Below, in pieces: positions 1 through 9,284 of a stretch of 64,000 bases of DNA. Position numbers and translations under genes: made by a program. This DNA is from Labilithrix luteola (GTDB lineage Bacteria; Myxococcota_A; Polyangia; Polyangiales; Polyangiaceae). How positions within the stretch are numbered: the stretch's first letter is position 1; each line of letters begins with the position of its first letter. The stretch spans positions 4,751,001 through 4,815,000 of the forward strand of contig NZ_CP012333.1 in NCBI RefSeq assembly GCF_001263205.1, in the 5' to 3' direction. Below the pieces are notes generated by a model. It was given only the letters and a program-made list of their open reading frames with translations. It was not told the origin of the DNA and made no database searches.

Positions 1-51
1 AGGTCCGAAGCCACCTTCACCGAGATCGTGGCGCTCTCCCACTTGGGCTGA
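1..51 (+). CDS. C-terminal end of an unknown protein (partial)
   Basis: The first frame is open from base 1 and ends at TGA 49-51, giving 16 residues ending in ALSHLG. The codons are G/C-rich in third position like the real genes nearby, and no other frame explains the stretch. Too little is present to name a family. Its end lies about 120 bp from the terminator of the converging tRNA gene. That it is a gene end is an inference from the open frame alone. Confidence 0.4.
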   Translation, partial: RSEATFTEIVALSHLG

Positions 52-173
52 GCCGCAGCATCCCTGGGCGCGTCCCTCGGCGGACGTTTGCACGCCGGTA
101 CGGTCGCAACCACGAAGAGCAGGGGGAAGACCCCTCGAAGAGACCCCACCCAAACCCCACCCACGGCTGAAGC

Positions 174-214
174 TTAAAAGAAAAAGCCGGCTGAGCGAAT
201 GCTCGAACCGGCTT
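174..214 (-). terminator. Rho-independent terminator of tRNA-Val
   Basis: On the minus strand, arms AAGCCGG (208-214) and CCGGCTT (184-190) pair perfectly around a loop that holds a second small stem (GAGC/GCTC). A T-rich run (TTTCTTTT) follows at 185-174. It begins 20 bases past the tRNA 3' end, the position expected for a terminator. Confidence 0.8.
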
Positions 215-233
215 GTTTCTAGTGCCTAAATTG

Positions 234-305
<72 letters not shown>

Positions 306-318
306 GAAGGTGATGGCG

Positions 319-347
319 GAAGTACCGTTCTCTGCGCGAAGTGTCAA
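319..347 (-). promoter_or_regulatory. Sigma70-type promoter for tRNA-Val
   Basis: On the minus strand TTGACA (347-342), a 17-base spacer and TACTTC (324-319) lie 14 bases before the tRNA 5' end. The -35 box and spacer are ideal and the -10 box is partial. The position fits transcription starting a few bases before the mature tRNA. Confidence 0.6.
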
Positions 348-770
348 GCGGTGACGTCGCGAAGACGTTACGAAATATGCCGAGGCCCTGGTTTTGCCGG
401 GGTTCTGAGGGGTCGGCCGAAAGACGAAAAAGTTGGCGGGGCAGGGGGGCCAACGCCCGTCGAGGCGTGTGGACGCTTCCGTCGCCTGCTTGGCGAGCGT
501 TGGGGAGGCTTCGCGAGGCTTCCGGTCTGGCAGGCGTGTCATAGGGCCTGAGGTTCGCGCTTCACGTTCACACCGGCGCGGTCGGAAGGAACGGCGGCAA
601 ACCCCGGGATTCTCGGGCGAACGGCAGGCGGCGAGGTAGGTGCGCACGAAGGCACGAGCGTTGCGAGAGGGAAGGGCAGTCGGTCCGCTTCTCCCCTCCG
701 TTACTGCTTTCTTCGCTTTGCTTTCGATCGTCGGCTTCCTTCCCGCTTCCGTTACCTGGCTGACTTCGTC
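348..770. other. Intergenic stretch, nothing recognised
   Basis: No frame here has convincing codon use or a recognisable product. The open frames read as Arg/Ser-rich products typical of non-coding high-GC DNA. It separates the tRNA-Val promoter from the lipoprotein gene at 899. Confidence 0.5.
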
Positions 771-843
771 GCGCTTCGCTTCGTTCGCTTCGTTCGCTTC
801 TTCGCTTGCCTCGTCACAGCTCGTTCGCTTCGTTCGCTTCGCG
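771..843. repeat. Period-9 TTCGTTCGC repeats upstream of a lipoprotein gene
   Basis: Two blocks (about 771-810 and 821-843) are built from TTCGTTCGC and close variants, repeating every nine bases on the coding strand. The second block ends 55 bases before the ATG of the lipoprotein at 899. In-frame translation gives FASFAS-type peptides, but no start or RBS supports coding. A similar period-9 array lies upstream of the TonB-like gene at 21330. Confidence 0.7.
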
Positions 844-898
844 TTACCGCTTCTTCGCTTGGCAGTTGCTTCGCGTCTCTTCCTTCTCGGAAACGATC

Positions 899-1639
899 AT
901 GAAGCTTCTTTCTTCCTTCGCACCGGCGCGGGCGCGGCATGCCTTCGCGCCGATGATGCTTGGCGCGCTCGCAGCCACGTTGATGGCTGGCTGCGGGTCG
1001 CGTGGGGGTGACGTCAAAGCCGGGGAACTCGGCAATGGTGGATTCACGTTCTCGTGCGACGACGGGGCGGCGTGCACGCCTTACTCGCACGAGGCCACGA
1101 CGTTTCCCTCGGCGGTATCGCTCAGCTCTACGTTCGACGTGAAATTCAGACCGCGCACGACGTCGAGTGACGGGCCGCAGCCCCAAGGGGGCATCACGCT
1201 TTCGGCGATCGGCGAGACCTTCTTCACGCGGGGCCCCGAGGGGTTCGTTGCCCAGCGCGAAGGCCATGGCACCATCGCGGCGTTCGACGCCACGGGAAAG
1301 CTCGTCGACTATACCGTCATCAAGATCGTCAAACCCGACGCGCTCACGATTTACGATGCCGACGTAGACTCCGTCGACGACGCGGATCCGCGGAGCGTCG
1401 ACCTCATCGCGTTGAAGCAAGGGGAGTCACGAAGCTTCCGCGTGCTTCTTCGCAATGACGCGGGCGAGCCACTCGCCGGCAAGATCGGCGTGAAGTGGTC
1501 CGCAGGTTCGGACGTGGCGAGCATGCAGCCTCAGTCGTCCGGGAGATACAGCGTCTATGGCAACGCGGCGGGCAGCACGATCGTCGCCATCGACGGCGCG
1601 GCGCTGCATCGCGAGATCAAGGTCGTGGTGACGCCATGA
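899..1639 (+). CDS. Predicted outer-membrane lipoprotein, unknown function
   Basis: Encodes 246 residues starting MKLLSSF. A signal peptide ends in the lipobox LMAGC (Cys about residue 26), so the protein should be lipidated; Gly follows the Cys, which suggests outer-membrane sorting. The mature part has beta-rich stretches, including an Ig-like C-terminal piece (GKIGVKWSAGSD and onward). No enzyme motif is visible. An in-frame ATG is possible 93 bases upstream, but only 899 places the signal peptide at the N-terminus. The stop overlaps the next start by four bases (ATGA at 1636), so the two genes are probably co-translated. Product name unknown; exported location fairly sure. Confidence 0.7.
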   Translation: MKLLSSFAPARARHAFAPMMLGALAATLMAGCGSRGGDVKAGELGNGGFTFSCDDGAACTPYSHEATTFPSAVSLSSTFDVKFRPRTTSSDGPQPQGGITLSAIGETFFTRGPEGFVAQREGHGTIAAFDATGKLVDYTVIKIVKPDALTIYDADVDSVDDADPRSVDLIALKQGESRSFRVLLRNDAGEPLAGKIGVKWSAGSDVASMQPQSSGRYSVYGNAAGSTIVAIDGAALHREIKVVVTP

Positions 1640-2010
1640 AGACGACGTCGGCACGTTCGCTCGTCGTCTTTGCGTTCGCGCTTGCTCTCGGGGCGTGCGG
1701 GCCGAGTTACGACCACACCGAGATTACCGGCGTCGTCGCCAGTCCGCTCGGAGGAACGGTCACGTTCCAGCGGGTCGAGATTCCCGAAGGGATGATCGTC
1801 AAGGCGCACATTGTGTCACTCAATGACGACGACGACCTCATGGGCGGCACCGTGCGCTCGCACGACGAGAGCATCGTCGGCGTCTCCAGCCTCGTCTCCG
1901 ATCGCGACTTCGCCTTCGAGGGCCGGAAGCCCGGCCGCACGGACGTGGAGATCCTCGCCGACGGCAAGCTCGTACTGGTGCTCGAGGCGATTGTCTCCGC
2001 CCAGCCTTGA
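1636..2010 (+). CDS. Small predicted lipoprotein, unknown function
   Basis: Encodes 124 residues. The N-terminus MKTTSARSLVV leads into a hydrophobic core and lipobox LGACG (Cys about residue 20). The mature domain reads like one small beta-sandwich: alternating hydrophobic strands, a GGTV turn and a closing KLVLVLEAIV strand, resembling bacterial Ig-like (Big/invasin-type) modules. That resemblance is an impression, not a match. It overlaps the preceding lipoprotein by ATGA, and the pair likely forms one two-protein unit. The next gene starts 40 bases on with an unrelated cytosolic enzyme. Confidence 0.7.
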   Translation: MKTTSARSLVVFAFALALGACGPSYDHTEITGVVASPLGGTVTFQRVEIPEGMIVKAHIVSLNDDDDLMGGTVRSHDESIVGVSSLVSDRDFAFEGRKPGRTDVEILADGKLVLVLEAIVSAQP

Positions 2011-2050
2011 ACCCCTCCCTTCGCGAACGGCTCCCTGGTAAGCAGGTCCG

Positions 2051-4126
2051 ATGGAGAGTCGTTGGGTCGAGGCCGATGCGGCCAAGGCGGTCGAGCCGCG
2101 AAAGGCGAACGTCAGCGAGCTGCTTGCGCTCCGCACGTACAGCGCGCGGCTGCTGGGGCAGAACCCTTCGCTCGTTCTCCATGGCGGCGGCAACACCAGC
2201 GTGAAGGCCGAGGCCAAGACCATCCTCGGTGAGACCGTCCCGGTGCTCCACGTGAAGGGCTCCGGTTGGGACCTCGCGACCATCGAGCCTGCCGGGCATC
2301 CGGCCGTGCGCATGGCCCCCCTCGGGCGTTTGCTCGAGCTGCCCGACATGACCGACGAGGAGATGGTCAACGAGCTGCGGCTCGCGCTCCTCGATGCGAA
2401 TGCGCCGACGCCGAGCGTCGAGACGCTCCTTCATGCGGCGCTTCCTGCGCGATTCATCGATCACACCCATGCCGACGCCATTCTCGCCGTGGCCGATCAG
2501 CCGGACGGCGAACGCGTCTGCCGTGAGATCTTCGGCGATCGCCTTCTTTGGATTCCGTACGTCATGCCGGGCTTCGGCCTCGCCAAGGCGTGCAAGAAGG
2601 CCTGGGACGCGGCACAGGCGGCCGGGCGTTCGCCCACGGTGATGGTGCTCGAGCGCCATGGGGTCTTCACCTTCGGCGACACCGCGAAGGAGAGTTACGA
2701 GCGCATGATCGACGTGGTCACGCGCGCCGAGCTCTACGCCTCGGACAAGACGCCCACGGCCAACGTGCCGGCCATCGAGCGCAATGCCGAGCTCGAAGCG
2801 ACCGTTCTTCCCATCGTGCGCGGAGCGCTCGCGCAGGCGTCGAACGAGTCTCCCGAGCGCGCGCCGATTGCCGTCCTTCGCTCGAACGAGTGGCTTCTCG
2901 CGTTTCTCGATCGGCCCAACGCCTTCGCGCTCACGCAGCGCGGTTGCGCCACGCCTGATCACGTCATTCGAACGAAGCCCACACCGCTCTTCGTCGCGAA
3001 TCCCGATTACGCCGATGTGCCTGGATTTGCCGCGCGTCTCGTGCGCGAAATCGGCGAATACGCACGAGCCTACGACCACTATTTCGAAGATACCTGCAAA
3101 CGCAAAGGCATCACGCGCACCAAGCTCGACCCGTGGCCGCGTGTTCTTCTCTTGCCGAAGATCGGTGTCGTCACCGTCGGCAAGACCCGTAAAGAAGCCG
3201 AGATCGCCGCGGACATCTACGAGCACACCATCCAGGTCATCACCGACGCCGAAGACGTCGGCACGTATTCGCCCGTCAGTCGCGACGACCTCTTCGACGT
3301 CGAGTACTGGAGCCTCGAGCAAGCCAAGATCAAGAAGCAGGCAGAGGCGCCGCTCGGCCAGCAGGTCGCCGTCGTCACGGGGGCTGCTTCCGGCATCGGC
3401 CGCGCAACCGCCGAGCACCTCCTCGAGCTCGGTGCGCACGTCGTGGTGTGCGATCGCGACGGGGCGAGCCTCGAGAAGGTCCAGGCCGAGCTCGGCAAGA
3501 AGCACGGCGACCGGATCGTGTCGCGCGCGGCCGACGTCACGCAGCGGTCCGACGTCGACGCGGTCTTCCGTCTCGCCGCGCGCACGTTCGGGGGCGTCGA
3601 TATCCTCGTGAGCAACGCGGGCAATGCGCCCGAGGGCAAGCTCGACACCGACGAAGGCGAGAATGCCTTGCGCGCATCGCTCGAGACGAACCTTCTCTCG
3701 CACAACATCGTCGCGTCGTGCGCCGTCGAGACCATGCGCTTGTCGCGCCGCGGCGGCTGCCTGCTCTTCAATGCGAGCAAGAGCGCGTTCAACCCCGGTC
3801 CCGGCTTCGGTCCTTATGCCGTCGCCAAGTCGGCCCTCGTGGCGCTCATGAAGCAGTACGCCATCGATACGGCGAAAGACGGCATTCGCTCGAACGCCGT
3901 CAACGCCGATCGCATCCGCACGGGGATCTTCGGCGGCGGTGTGCTCGAATCGCGCGCGGCCGCACGCGGGCTCTCGGTCGACGACTACTTCCGCTCGAAC
4001 CTCCTCGCCCGCGAGGTCACCGCGCGTGACGTAGCCCAGGCCTTCGGCTACCTCGCGCAGGCGAAGGCCACGACCGGTTGCGTCATCACCGTCGACGGCG
4101 GTAACGCAGCCGCGTTTCCGCGCTGA
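2051..4126 (+). CDS. Bifunctional class II aldolase / short-chain dehydrogenase
   Basis: A 691-residue cytosolic protein. The N-terminal half is a class II (zinc) aldolase domain with HGGGNTSVK near residue 44, HTHAD near 138 and LERHGVFTF near 200, the usual zinc-binding and phosphate-binding segments. The C-terminal half is an NAD(P)-binding SDR domain with TGAASGIG at about 443-450, NAG further on, and catalytic YAVAK with Tyr589 and Lys593. Length and domain order match the rhamnulose-1-phosphate aldolase / lactaldehyde dehydrogenase fusions (YuxG/RhaEW type). Those cleave a sugar phosphate and oxidise the resulting lactaldehyde. No rhamnose isomerase or kinase is adjacent, so the real substrate is open. 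Confidence 0.9.
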   Translation: MESRWVEADAAKAVEPRKANVSELLALRTYSARLLGQNPSLVLHGGGNTSVKAEAKTILGETVPVLHVKGSGWDLATIEPAGHPAVRMAPLGRLLELPDMTDEEMVNELRLALLDANAPTPSVETLLHAALPARFIDHTHADAILAVADQPDGERVCREIFGDRLLWIPYVMPGFGLAKACKKAWDAAQAAGRSPTVMVLERHGVFTFGDTAKESYERMIDVVTRAELYASDKTPTANVPAIERNAELEATVLPIVRGALAQASNESPERAPIAVLRSNEWLLAFLDRPNAFALTQRGCATPDHVIRTKPTPLFVANPDYADVPGFAARLVREIGEYARAYDHYFEDTCKRKGITRTKLDPWPRVLLLPKIGVVTVGKTRKEAEIAADIYEHTIQVITDAEDVGTYSPVSRDDLFDVEYWSLEQAKIKKQAEAPLGQQVAVVTGAASGIGRATAEHLLELGAHVVVCDRDGASLEKVQAELGKKHGDRIVSRAADVTQRSDVDAVFRLAARTFGGVDILVSNAGNAPEGKLDTDEGENALRASLETNLLSHNIVASCAVETMRLSRRGGCLLFNASKSAFNPGPGFGPYAVAKSALVALMKQYAIDTAKDGIRSNAVNADRIRTGIFGGGVLESRAAARGLSVDDYFRSNLLAREVTARDVAQAFGYLAQAKATTGCVITVDGGNAAAFPR

Positions 4127-4230
4127 TCCCAGGAGAAGCTGCAACGGACAAGCGCGACCGCAAGCTCTCGGACGGAGCTTCATCGCGCGACTGCCCCGCC
4201 CAGCGCCGCCGTGCTAGTCGATATGCCACG

Positions 4231-6069
4231 ATGCGTGGCGCCTCGGGTCTGTTCTTCGCTCTCGTCGCGGTGACTTTCGCAGGAGGGCTCGCCGCAGCCT
4301 GCAGCGATGACTCGTCGGGCTCGTCGCCTGGGTCGGTGAACGTTTCGGATGCGTCGGTCGACCAAGCATCGCCTCCGACCTCGACGGCGTCGCCGTTCTG
4401 CGTCGACGGCAAGCCTGCCGACTACCCTCCGGGGCCGTACGACCTGTCGCTTCTCAACACCGTTCCGCCGGACCTCACGTTCGAGAGTCCCGACGGCCCT
4501 GTCGCCATCAAGAGCTACTTCGAGCCGTGTGCGCCCAAGTCGCGTCTGCTCGTCGTGCGCTCGACCGCAGCGTGGTGCGGAAGCTGTGATTGGCACGCCA
4601 AGCACACGAACGACCTCTTCGGCGACGCGCGCTATGCCGACCGCCTCTTGCGTCTCGATCTGCTCGTCGCCGACGAAGACAACATGCCGGCCGATCAGGC
4701 GGCAGCAAAGCGATGGATCACGCGGGTGGGCACGCAGGGTAAGACGGCGCTCGATCCGGCGTATCGATTCCAGACCACGCTTCTCGGTCTCGGGTCACTT
4801 CCGGCCTACACGTTCATCGACACGCGCACGATGACGGTGGTCACCGTCGCCACCGATCCGGATCCCGAATCGTTCGCACGAAGCGTTCTGATCGCCCTGG
4901 CCGATCTCGACAAGGCTCCGCGTCCAACGGTTCCGGCCCCCACGTTTTACGACGGAATCTTCACGCAGAACCGCTGGGACATGATCCGCGGGATGAAGCT
5001 CGTCGACGCTCCGCCGCCGGATCCGACGAACGAGTATGCCGACGTCCCGGCCGCCGCCGCCTTCGGCAAGACGCTGTTCTCCGACGCGAAGCTCTCGCCG
5101 AAGGGAAACGTGTCGTGCGCCACCTGCCACGATCCGCTCAAGTCGTTTGCTGACGGCGCAGCGCAGTCCACCGGCGTCAGCCTCGGCGATCGTAACTCCC
5201 CCTCGGTCGCGCTCGCCGCGCATGCGCGCTGGCAGTTCTGGGACGGCCGCGCTGACACCCTTTGGGCGCAGGCCCTCGGGCCGTTCGAGAATCCGAAGGA
5301 GTTTGGCGGCAGCCGCCTGTTCGTCGCCAAGCAGATCGTAGCCCGTTACCCGACCGACTACGGCGCCGTCTTCTCGAAGTATCCGCTGCCCGATCTCGCC
5401 GGGCTTCCCGATGGGGCAAAGCCTGGCGACCCCGCGTGGGACGCGCTCACGCAAAAGCAACGCGACGACGTCACGCGCGTCTACGTGAACGTGGGTAAGG
5501 CCATCGCGGCCTTCGAGCGCACCCTTCGCGTGGCTCCGAGTGCCCTCGATCGCTATGCCGACGGCGATACGAACGCGCTGTCGAAACCCCAGAAGGATGC
5601 TCTGAATCTCTTCTTCACGGCCGGCTGTCAGCAGTGCCATTGGGGTCCGCGCATGACGGACGACGCCTTCCACGTCATTCGTTTCCCGACCGGCCGCCAA
5701 GACGGTGCGGCCGATCGCGGACGCATCGACATCCTGCCCGATCTCGCCAAGTCCGAGTTCCTCGCGAGCACGAGTTGGAGCGATGCGCCGTCCGCGGCGA
5801 AGACGTTCCTTTCCACGGCGGCTCCGTCGATGATCGGGGCCTTCAAGACGCCGCCGCTACGAGGCGTGGCGCAGACCGCTCCGTACGGCCACGGAGGGAA
5901 GTTCGCAACGCTCCTCGAGGTGAGCAAGCACTACGGTCAACGTAGCGAAGAGCTCGCCCCGGGAACCACGACCGGCACGATCGAGCCCTGGGTGGCGAAC
6001 TTCGACGGCAATGCGCAGACCGAGCTGCCGACCATTCTCGAAGTGCTCACGGCCGACGCCGTGCCCTGA
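4231..6069 (+). CDS. Lipoprotein: thioredoxin-like domain fused to di-heme cytochrome c peroxidase
   Basis: A 612-residue protein. The signal peptide ends in LAAAC (Cys about 24). Residues about 75-230 form a thioredoxin-like domain with redox motif WCGSC (Cys116, Cys119). Residues about 235-612 form a MauG/CcpA-type peroxidase with two heme c sites, CATCH starting at Cys296 and CQQCH starting at Cys466. PPLRG and the YGHGG motif near the C-terminus are typical of that family. Family members reduce hydrogen peroxide or oxidise protein side chains in the periplasm using c-type hemes. A redox-active dithiol on the same lipid-anchored chain suggests coupling of thiol and heme chemistry; that is inference. 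The downstream aquaporin converges on it. Confidence 0.9.
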   Translation: MRGASGLFFALVAVTFAGGLAAACSDDSSGSSPGSVNVSDASVDQASPPTSTASPFCVDGKPADYPPGPYDLSLLNTVPPDLTFESPDGPVAIKSYFEPCAPKSRLLVVRSTAAWCGSCDWHAKHTNDLFGDARYADRLLRLDLLVADEDNMPADQAAAKRWITRVGTQGKTALDPAYRFQTTLLGLGSLPAYTFIDTRTMTVVTVATDPDPESFARSVLIALADLDKAPRPTVPAPTFYDGIFTQNRWDMIRGMKLVDAPPPDPTNEYADVPAAAAFGKTLFSDAKLSPKGNVSCATCHDPLKSFADGAAQSTGVSLGDRNSPSVALAAHARWQFWDGRADTLWAQALGPFENPKEFGGSRLFVAKQIVARYPTDYGAVFSKYPLPDLAGLPDGAKPGDPAWDALTQKQRDDVTRVYVNVGKAIAAFERTLRVAPSALDRYADGDTNALSKPQKDALNLFFTAGCQQCHWGPRMTDDAFHVIRFPTGRQDGAADRGRIDILPDLAKSEFLASTSWSDAPSAAKTFLSTAAPSMIGAFKTPPLRGVAQTAPYGHGGKFATLLEVSKHYGQRSEELAPGTTTGTIEPWVANFDGNAQTELPTILEVLTADAVP

Positions 6070-6173
6070 TTTCGGCTCGATCGACGCATCGTTCGCTCAC
6101 AAAACGCGGAAGCAGGAGAGCGCCCTTTCGAGCGCCCTCCGCTTCGTCGCATCGCGCGCTGTGATAAGGCGCA

Positions 6174-6938
6174 TCAGGCGCCGGTGACGATCGGGCGTCG
6201 GCCGATCGCCTGCTGCTCGCGGATGGGTTCCGTCGATTCACCCGCGAAGAGCCAGCGTGCGAGCATGCCCGCGACGACCGCGCCGAGGATCGGAGCGATC
6301 CAGAACATCGGAAGCTGCACGAGCGCGGAGCCCCCCGCGAACAGCGCCGGACCGGTGCTCCGCGCCGGATTCACCGACGTGTTCGTGACCGGAATGCTGA
6401 TGAGGTGGATGAGCGTGAGCGCGAGACCGATCGCGAGCGGTGCGGCGGCCTTGGGCGCCGTGTCACGCGTTGCGCCGATGATGACCATCAGGAACGCGAA
6501 CGTGAGCACGACCTCGGAGAGGAAGCACGCCGCCGCCGAATAGTGACCCGGCGAATGGACGCCAAAGCCGTTCGTCGCGAACCCGTTGGCCAGCGAGAAG
6601 CCCGCGGTTCCGCTCGCGATGAGATAGAGAATGCCTGCGCCGATGATCGCGCCGAGCAGCTGCGCGACGATGTACGGAAGCACGTCGCGCCAGGCAAACT
6701 TGCCTGCGGTCGCAAGACCGATCGTGACGGCAGGGTTGAGGTGCGCGCCGGAGGTGCCACCGATCGCCGCCACCATCGTGAGGACGGTGAGCCCGAACGC
6801 GAAGGCAACGCCGAGGAACCCGACTCCCGTCTCCGGGAATTTCGCTGCCAGCACGGCTGTTCCGCAGCCTCCCAAGACGAGCCACATCGTGCCCATGAGC
6901 TCAGCTACGAAGCGCTTCGGCATCGGAATCGTCGGCAT
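6174..6938 (-). CDS. aqpZ: Aquaporin, AqpZ type
   Basis: A 254-residue channel of the MIP family with six predicted membrane helices and both pore motifs: GAHLNPAVT in the first half and SVNPARS in the second. These half-helices form the water pore in the inner membrane. ATG 6938 is preferred because AAGGGG lies about ten bases upstream and the protein then begins just before KRFVAELMGT, the usual first helix. Two upstream ATG/GTG choices would add an Arg-rich tail. About 20 residues extend past the last helix (ending in RPIVTGA), longer than the E. coli protein. It sits alone, convergent with the peroxidase gene. Confidence 0.9.
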   Translation of the reverse strand: MPTIPMPKRFVAELMGTMWLVLGGCGTAVLAAKFPETGVGFLGVAFAFGLTVLTMVAAIGGTSGAHLNPAVTIGLATAGKFAWRDVLPYIVAQLLGAIIGAGILYLIASGTAGFSLANGFATNGFGVHSPGHYSAAACFLSEVVLTFAFLMVIIGATRDTAPKAAAPLAIGLALTLIHLISIPVTNTSVNPARSTGPALFAGGSALVQLPMFWIAPILGAVVAGMLARWLFAGESTEPIREQQAIGRRPIVTGA

Positions 6939-7118
6939 GGGAGTACTACCCCTTTCCATCGCGCGTCCGTCGCGCGCACCGCCTCTGTTTGCGGCGGACT
7001 CGACGAACTTAAGTCCCGCGCGACTCCCCGAGCAATGTGGCAATGGCACCCGGTTGGGCTGCCGAGTGCCGTTATCCGACGATGAGCTGTCGTGTGGAGT
7101 TCGGAGTATGAAGGAGCT

Positions 7119-8978
7119 TCAAACGAGCTGGATGGTGTTCGTTCCCGCGAGCGTCGTCAGTTTCACGCGATCGACGATGGTGGACGTGGGCTCGCGCGGA
7201 TCCCCGAGCTGGACGAACGTGGCTTCGACCTTGTCCTTCTGAATCTCCATCAGGGCGAAGCCGTACGCGTTCGAATCCGAGTAGCGCATGTGGGGATTCG
7301 ACTCTTTCAGTGCCGCGTCGGCACCATTCAAGAAGGAGTCGGCGATGAATTGGAGCGACCCGCCGCCGGTGAGGTTGTTCACCAGCGCTTGGAGCGACGC
7401 CGACGAGATGCCGGCCGTGACGTACTCGACGCCCACCGGCTTCGGACCTGGTGCGTCGAAGTCGACGTGCAGCTCGGACGCGAAGAACGCGTGGATGTCT
7501 CCGGTGCAGACGAGGAGGTTCTCGACGTTCGCCTTGGTGAATGCGGAGAGGATCTCGGCGCGCTCGCTACGATAGCCGTCCCACTGATCGCAATTCACGT
7601 ATGCCGTGTACGTGAAGAACGCCGGGACGTTGGGGAGCGTGCCGAGCTCCAGCGCCATCTGGTACATCTGCACTTCGTTGCCCCAGACCTTCCACGTTGC
7701 GGTGGATTTGGTCACGGCGTCGATGAGCCAGGCCTTCTGCGAGGCACCTAGCAATGACGGCTTGGCCTTGGTCTCTCGCTTGTCGAACTCCGATTTGCGG
7801 ACGAAGTAGCGCGAACCCACCGAGGTGTTCTTCGTGACTTTGCCGACGAGCAAATCCGTTGGGCCTTCGGGGATGAGATGGTCGGCGCGGTACGACCGCT
7901 GATCGGTCATGAAGAGATCGACGTGCTTGCCGTATCGGATCGACCGATAAATCGTAATGTCGTTGGGAAAGGTCGCCTTCGAGTCGTAGGTGACGTCGAC
8001 CACCTGGAACTCGGAAAATGCGCGATTCGCCGCCATTCGACGCGGCGTGTTCTTCTCGTCGGTAAAGCCCTTGGTGACCGGATCGAGCTCGTTGAACGAC
8101 GTCGAGTGGTCTTGCCAGCAATCGTCGGCGAACTCGTGATCGTCCCAGGTGAGGATGAAGGGATAGAGGCGGCACACCTCGCGTAGCGTGGGATCCGCTC
8201 GATAGGCCTTGTAGACGGCGCGGTAGTCGGCGAGCGTCTTGGCCGCGATTCGCGAGCCGTCTTGCGCTGCGGAGGTGTCCATCCCGTCGGGGAGGGTGAT
8301 GGTGCGATCGTCGCCGCTCGATTGGAATCGAGGGTCGTTGACCGACTCGTAGATGAAGTCGCCGAGGTAGAGGACGAAGTCGAGGTCGGCCTTCTCGTCG
8401 AGCAGAGCCTGCCACGAGTGGTAGTAGCGACCGATGTAGTCCTGGCAGGCGCACATCGCGAATTTGACCGGCACGTCGGCGTCGGCCGCAGGAGCCGTCT
8501 TCGTGCGCGCCACGCGCGTTGTCGTCCCGAGCGCTTCGAAGCGGTAATAGTAGAAGCGCCCGGGCTCGAGGCCCGTCGGGACCACGCGCACCGTATGGTC
8601 GCTATCGGCTGTCGCGGGAACCGTGCCTCGCGCCACGACGTTGGTCAGCGCTTCGTCGGTCGCGACGACGAAGCCGAGGTCGAAGCTGTCGCTCTCCGCC
8701 TTGCCCGCGCCTTTGGGATCGACGCGGCTCCACAAAAGAACGCGGTCGGGCCGCGGATCACCCGACGCCAGGCCCTGCGGGAACACGCGATCGCTGTCTT
8801 CGGGAGAGGAAGTCGGCGTGAGCGCGGCGCTCGCCTCGGGCCTTCCGCCATCCGGTCCGTCCGGGCCGCTCGTACCCGCGTCGTCGTCGACCGCGGTCGT
8901 CGCCGGGGACGAACTGCTCCCGCAAGCGATGTAGAAGACCGATGCCAGGGACCCAAAAAGGAAGTCGCGGCGCTTCAT
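7119..8978 (-). CDS. phoD: PhoD-type alkaline phosphatase/phosphodiesterase, Tat-exported lipoprotein
   Basis: A 619-residue exported enzyme. It starts MKRRDFLFG, a twin-arginine signal, followed by a hydrophobic core and YIAC, so it may be both Tat-exported and lipidated. An N-terminal PhoD-type domain spans about residues 55-150. The metallophosphatase domain carries CACQDYIG, LYLGDFIYE, WDDHEFADD and a late GDIHAFF, the metal-binding positions of PhoD (iron/calcium site). PhoD enzymes release phosphate from phosphomonoesters and diesters outside the cytoplasm. ATG 8978 is chosen over 8999 because it puts RR at the N-terminus. A decayed partial copy of this gene lies at 11130-11475. Confidence 0.9.
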   Translation of the reverse strand: MKRRDFLFGSLASVFYIACGSSSSPATTAVDDDAGTSGPDGPDGGRPEASAALTPTSSPEDSDRVFPQGLASGDPRPDRVLLWSRVDPKGAGKAESDSFDLGFVVATDEALTNVVARGTVPATADSDHTVRVVPTGLEPGRFYYYRFEALGTTTRVARTKTAPAADADVPVKFAMCACQDYIGRYYHSWQALLDEKADLDFVLYLGDFIYESVNDPRFQSSGDDRTITLPDGMDTSAAQDGSRIAAKTLADYRAVYKAYRADPTLREVCRLYPFILTWDDHEFADDCWQDHSTSFNELDPVTKGFTDEKNTPRRMAANRAFSEFQVVDVTYDSKATFPNDITIYRSIRYGKHVDLFMTDQRSYRADHLIPEGPTDLLVGKVTKNTSVGSRYFVRKSEFDKRETKAKPSLLGASQKAWLIDAVTKSTATWKVWGNEVQMYQMALELGTLPNVPAFFTYTAYVNCDQWDGYRSERAEILSAFTKANVENLLVCTGDIHAFFASELHVDFDAPGPKPVGVEYVTAGISSASLQALVNNLTGGGSLQFIADSFLNGADAALKESNPHMRYSDSNAYGFALMEIQKDKVEATFVQLGDPREPTSTIVDRVKLTTLAGTNTIQLV

Positions 8979-9284
8979 CGAGCTCACGCACGATGACACG
9001 GCCCCGTCGCGTGAACCATGCGCACGAGCGTCGTTTTGCTGTTCGTCGCAATGACGTGGTGCATCATCGACAGCTAGCTCGGCCGTTCGATGTTGTGCGC
9101 TTTCGGACGTTCGGTTCTGCCCTCGACGGTCGTGACGGTGGGACGCGCTACAACGAGCCAGCGTTCGGAGGAGCCATGCAGATGCTCCGCGCCTGGTGCA
9201 CGCCGCCTAACGTGTGCTCGGCGTTGTCTACGGGATGGCCCGTACGTCCGTGCGCGCGAGATTCGAACGAGAACGGGGTCGATG
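8979..9284. other. Upstream region of phoD, nothing recognised
   Basis: No convincing gene is seen on either strand. It leads from the phoD start into a palindrome-rich stretch. The short open frames lack an RBS and have poor codon use. Confidence 0.5.

Noticed and set aside
1838..4183. A 781-codon open frame on the minus strand
   Set aside because: It lies opposite the aldolase/dehydrogenase gene, is Arg/Glu-rich with no domain, and reflects the high-GC mirror frame.
9251..9275. GATTCGAAC resembling the T arm of a tRNA
   Set aside because: The flanking stem does not pair and no D or anticodon arm follows; not a tRNA or attachment site.
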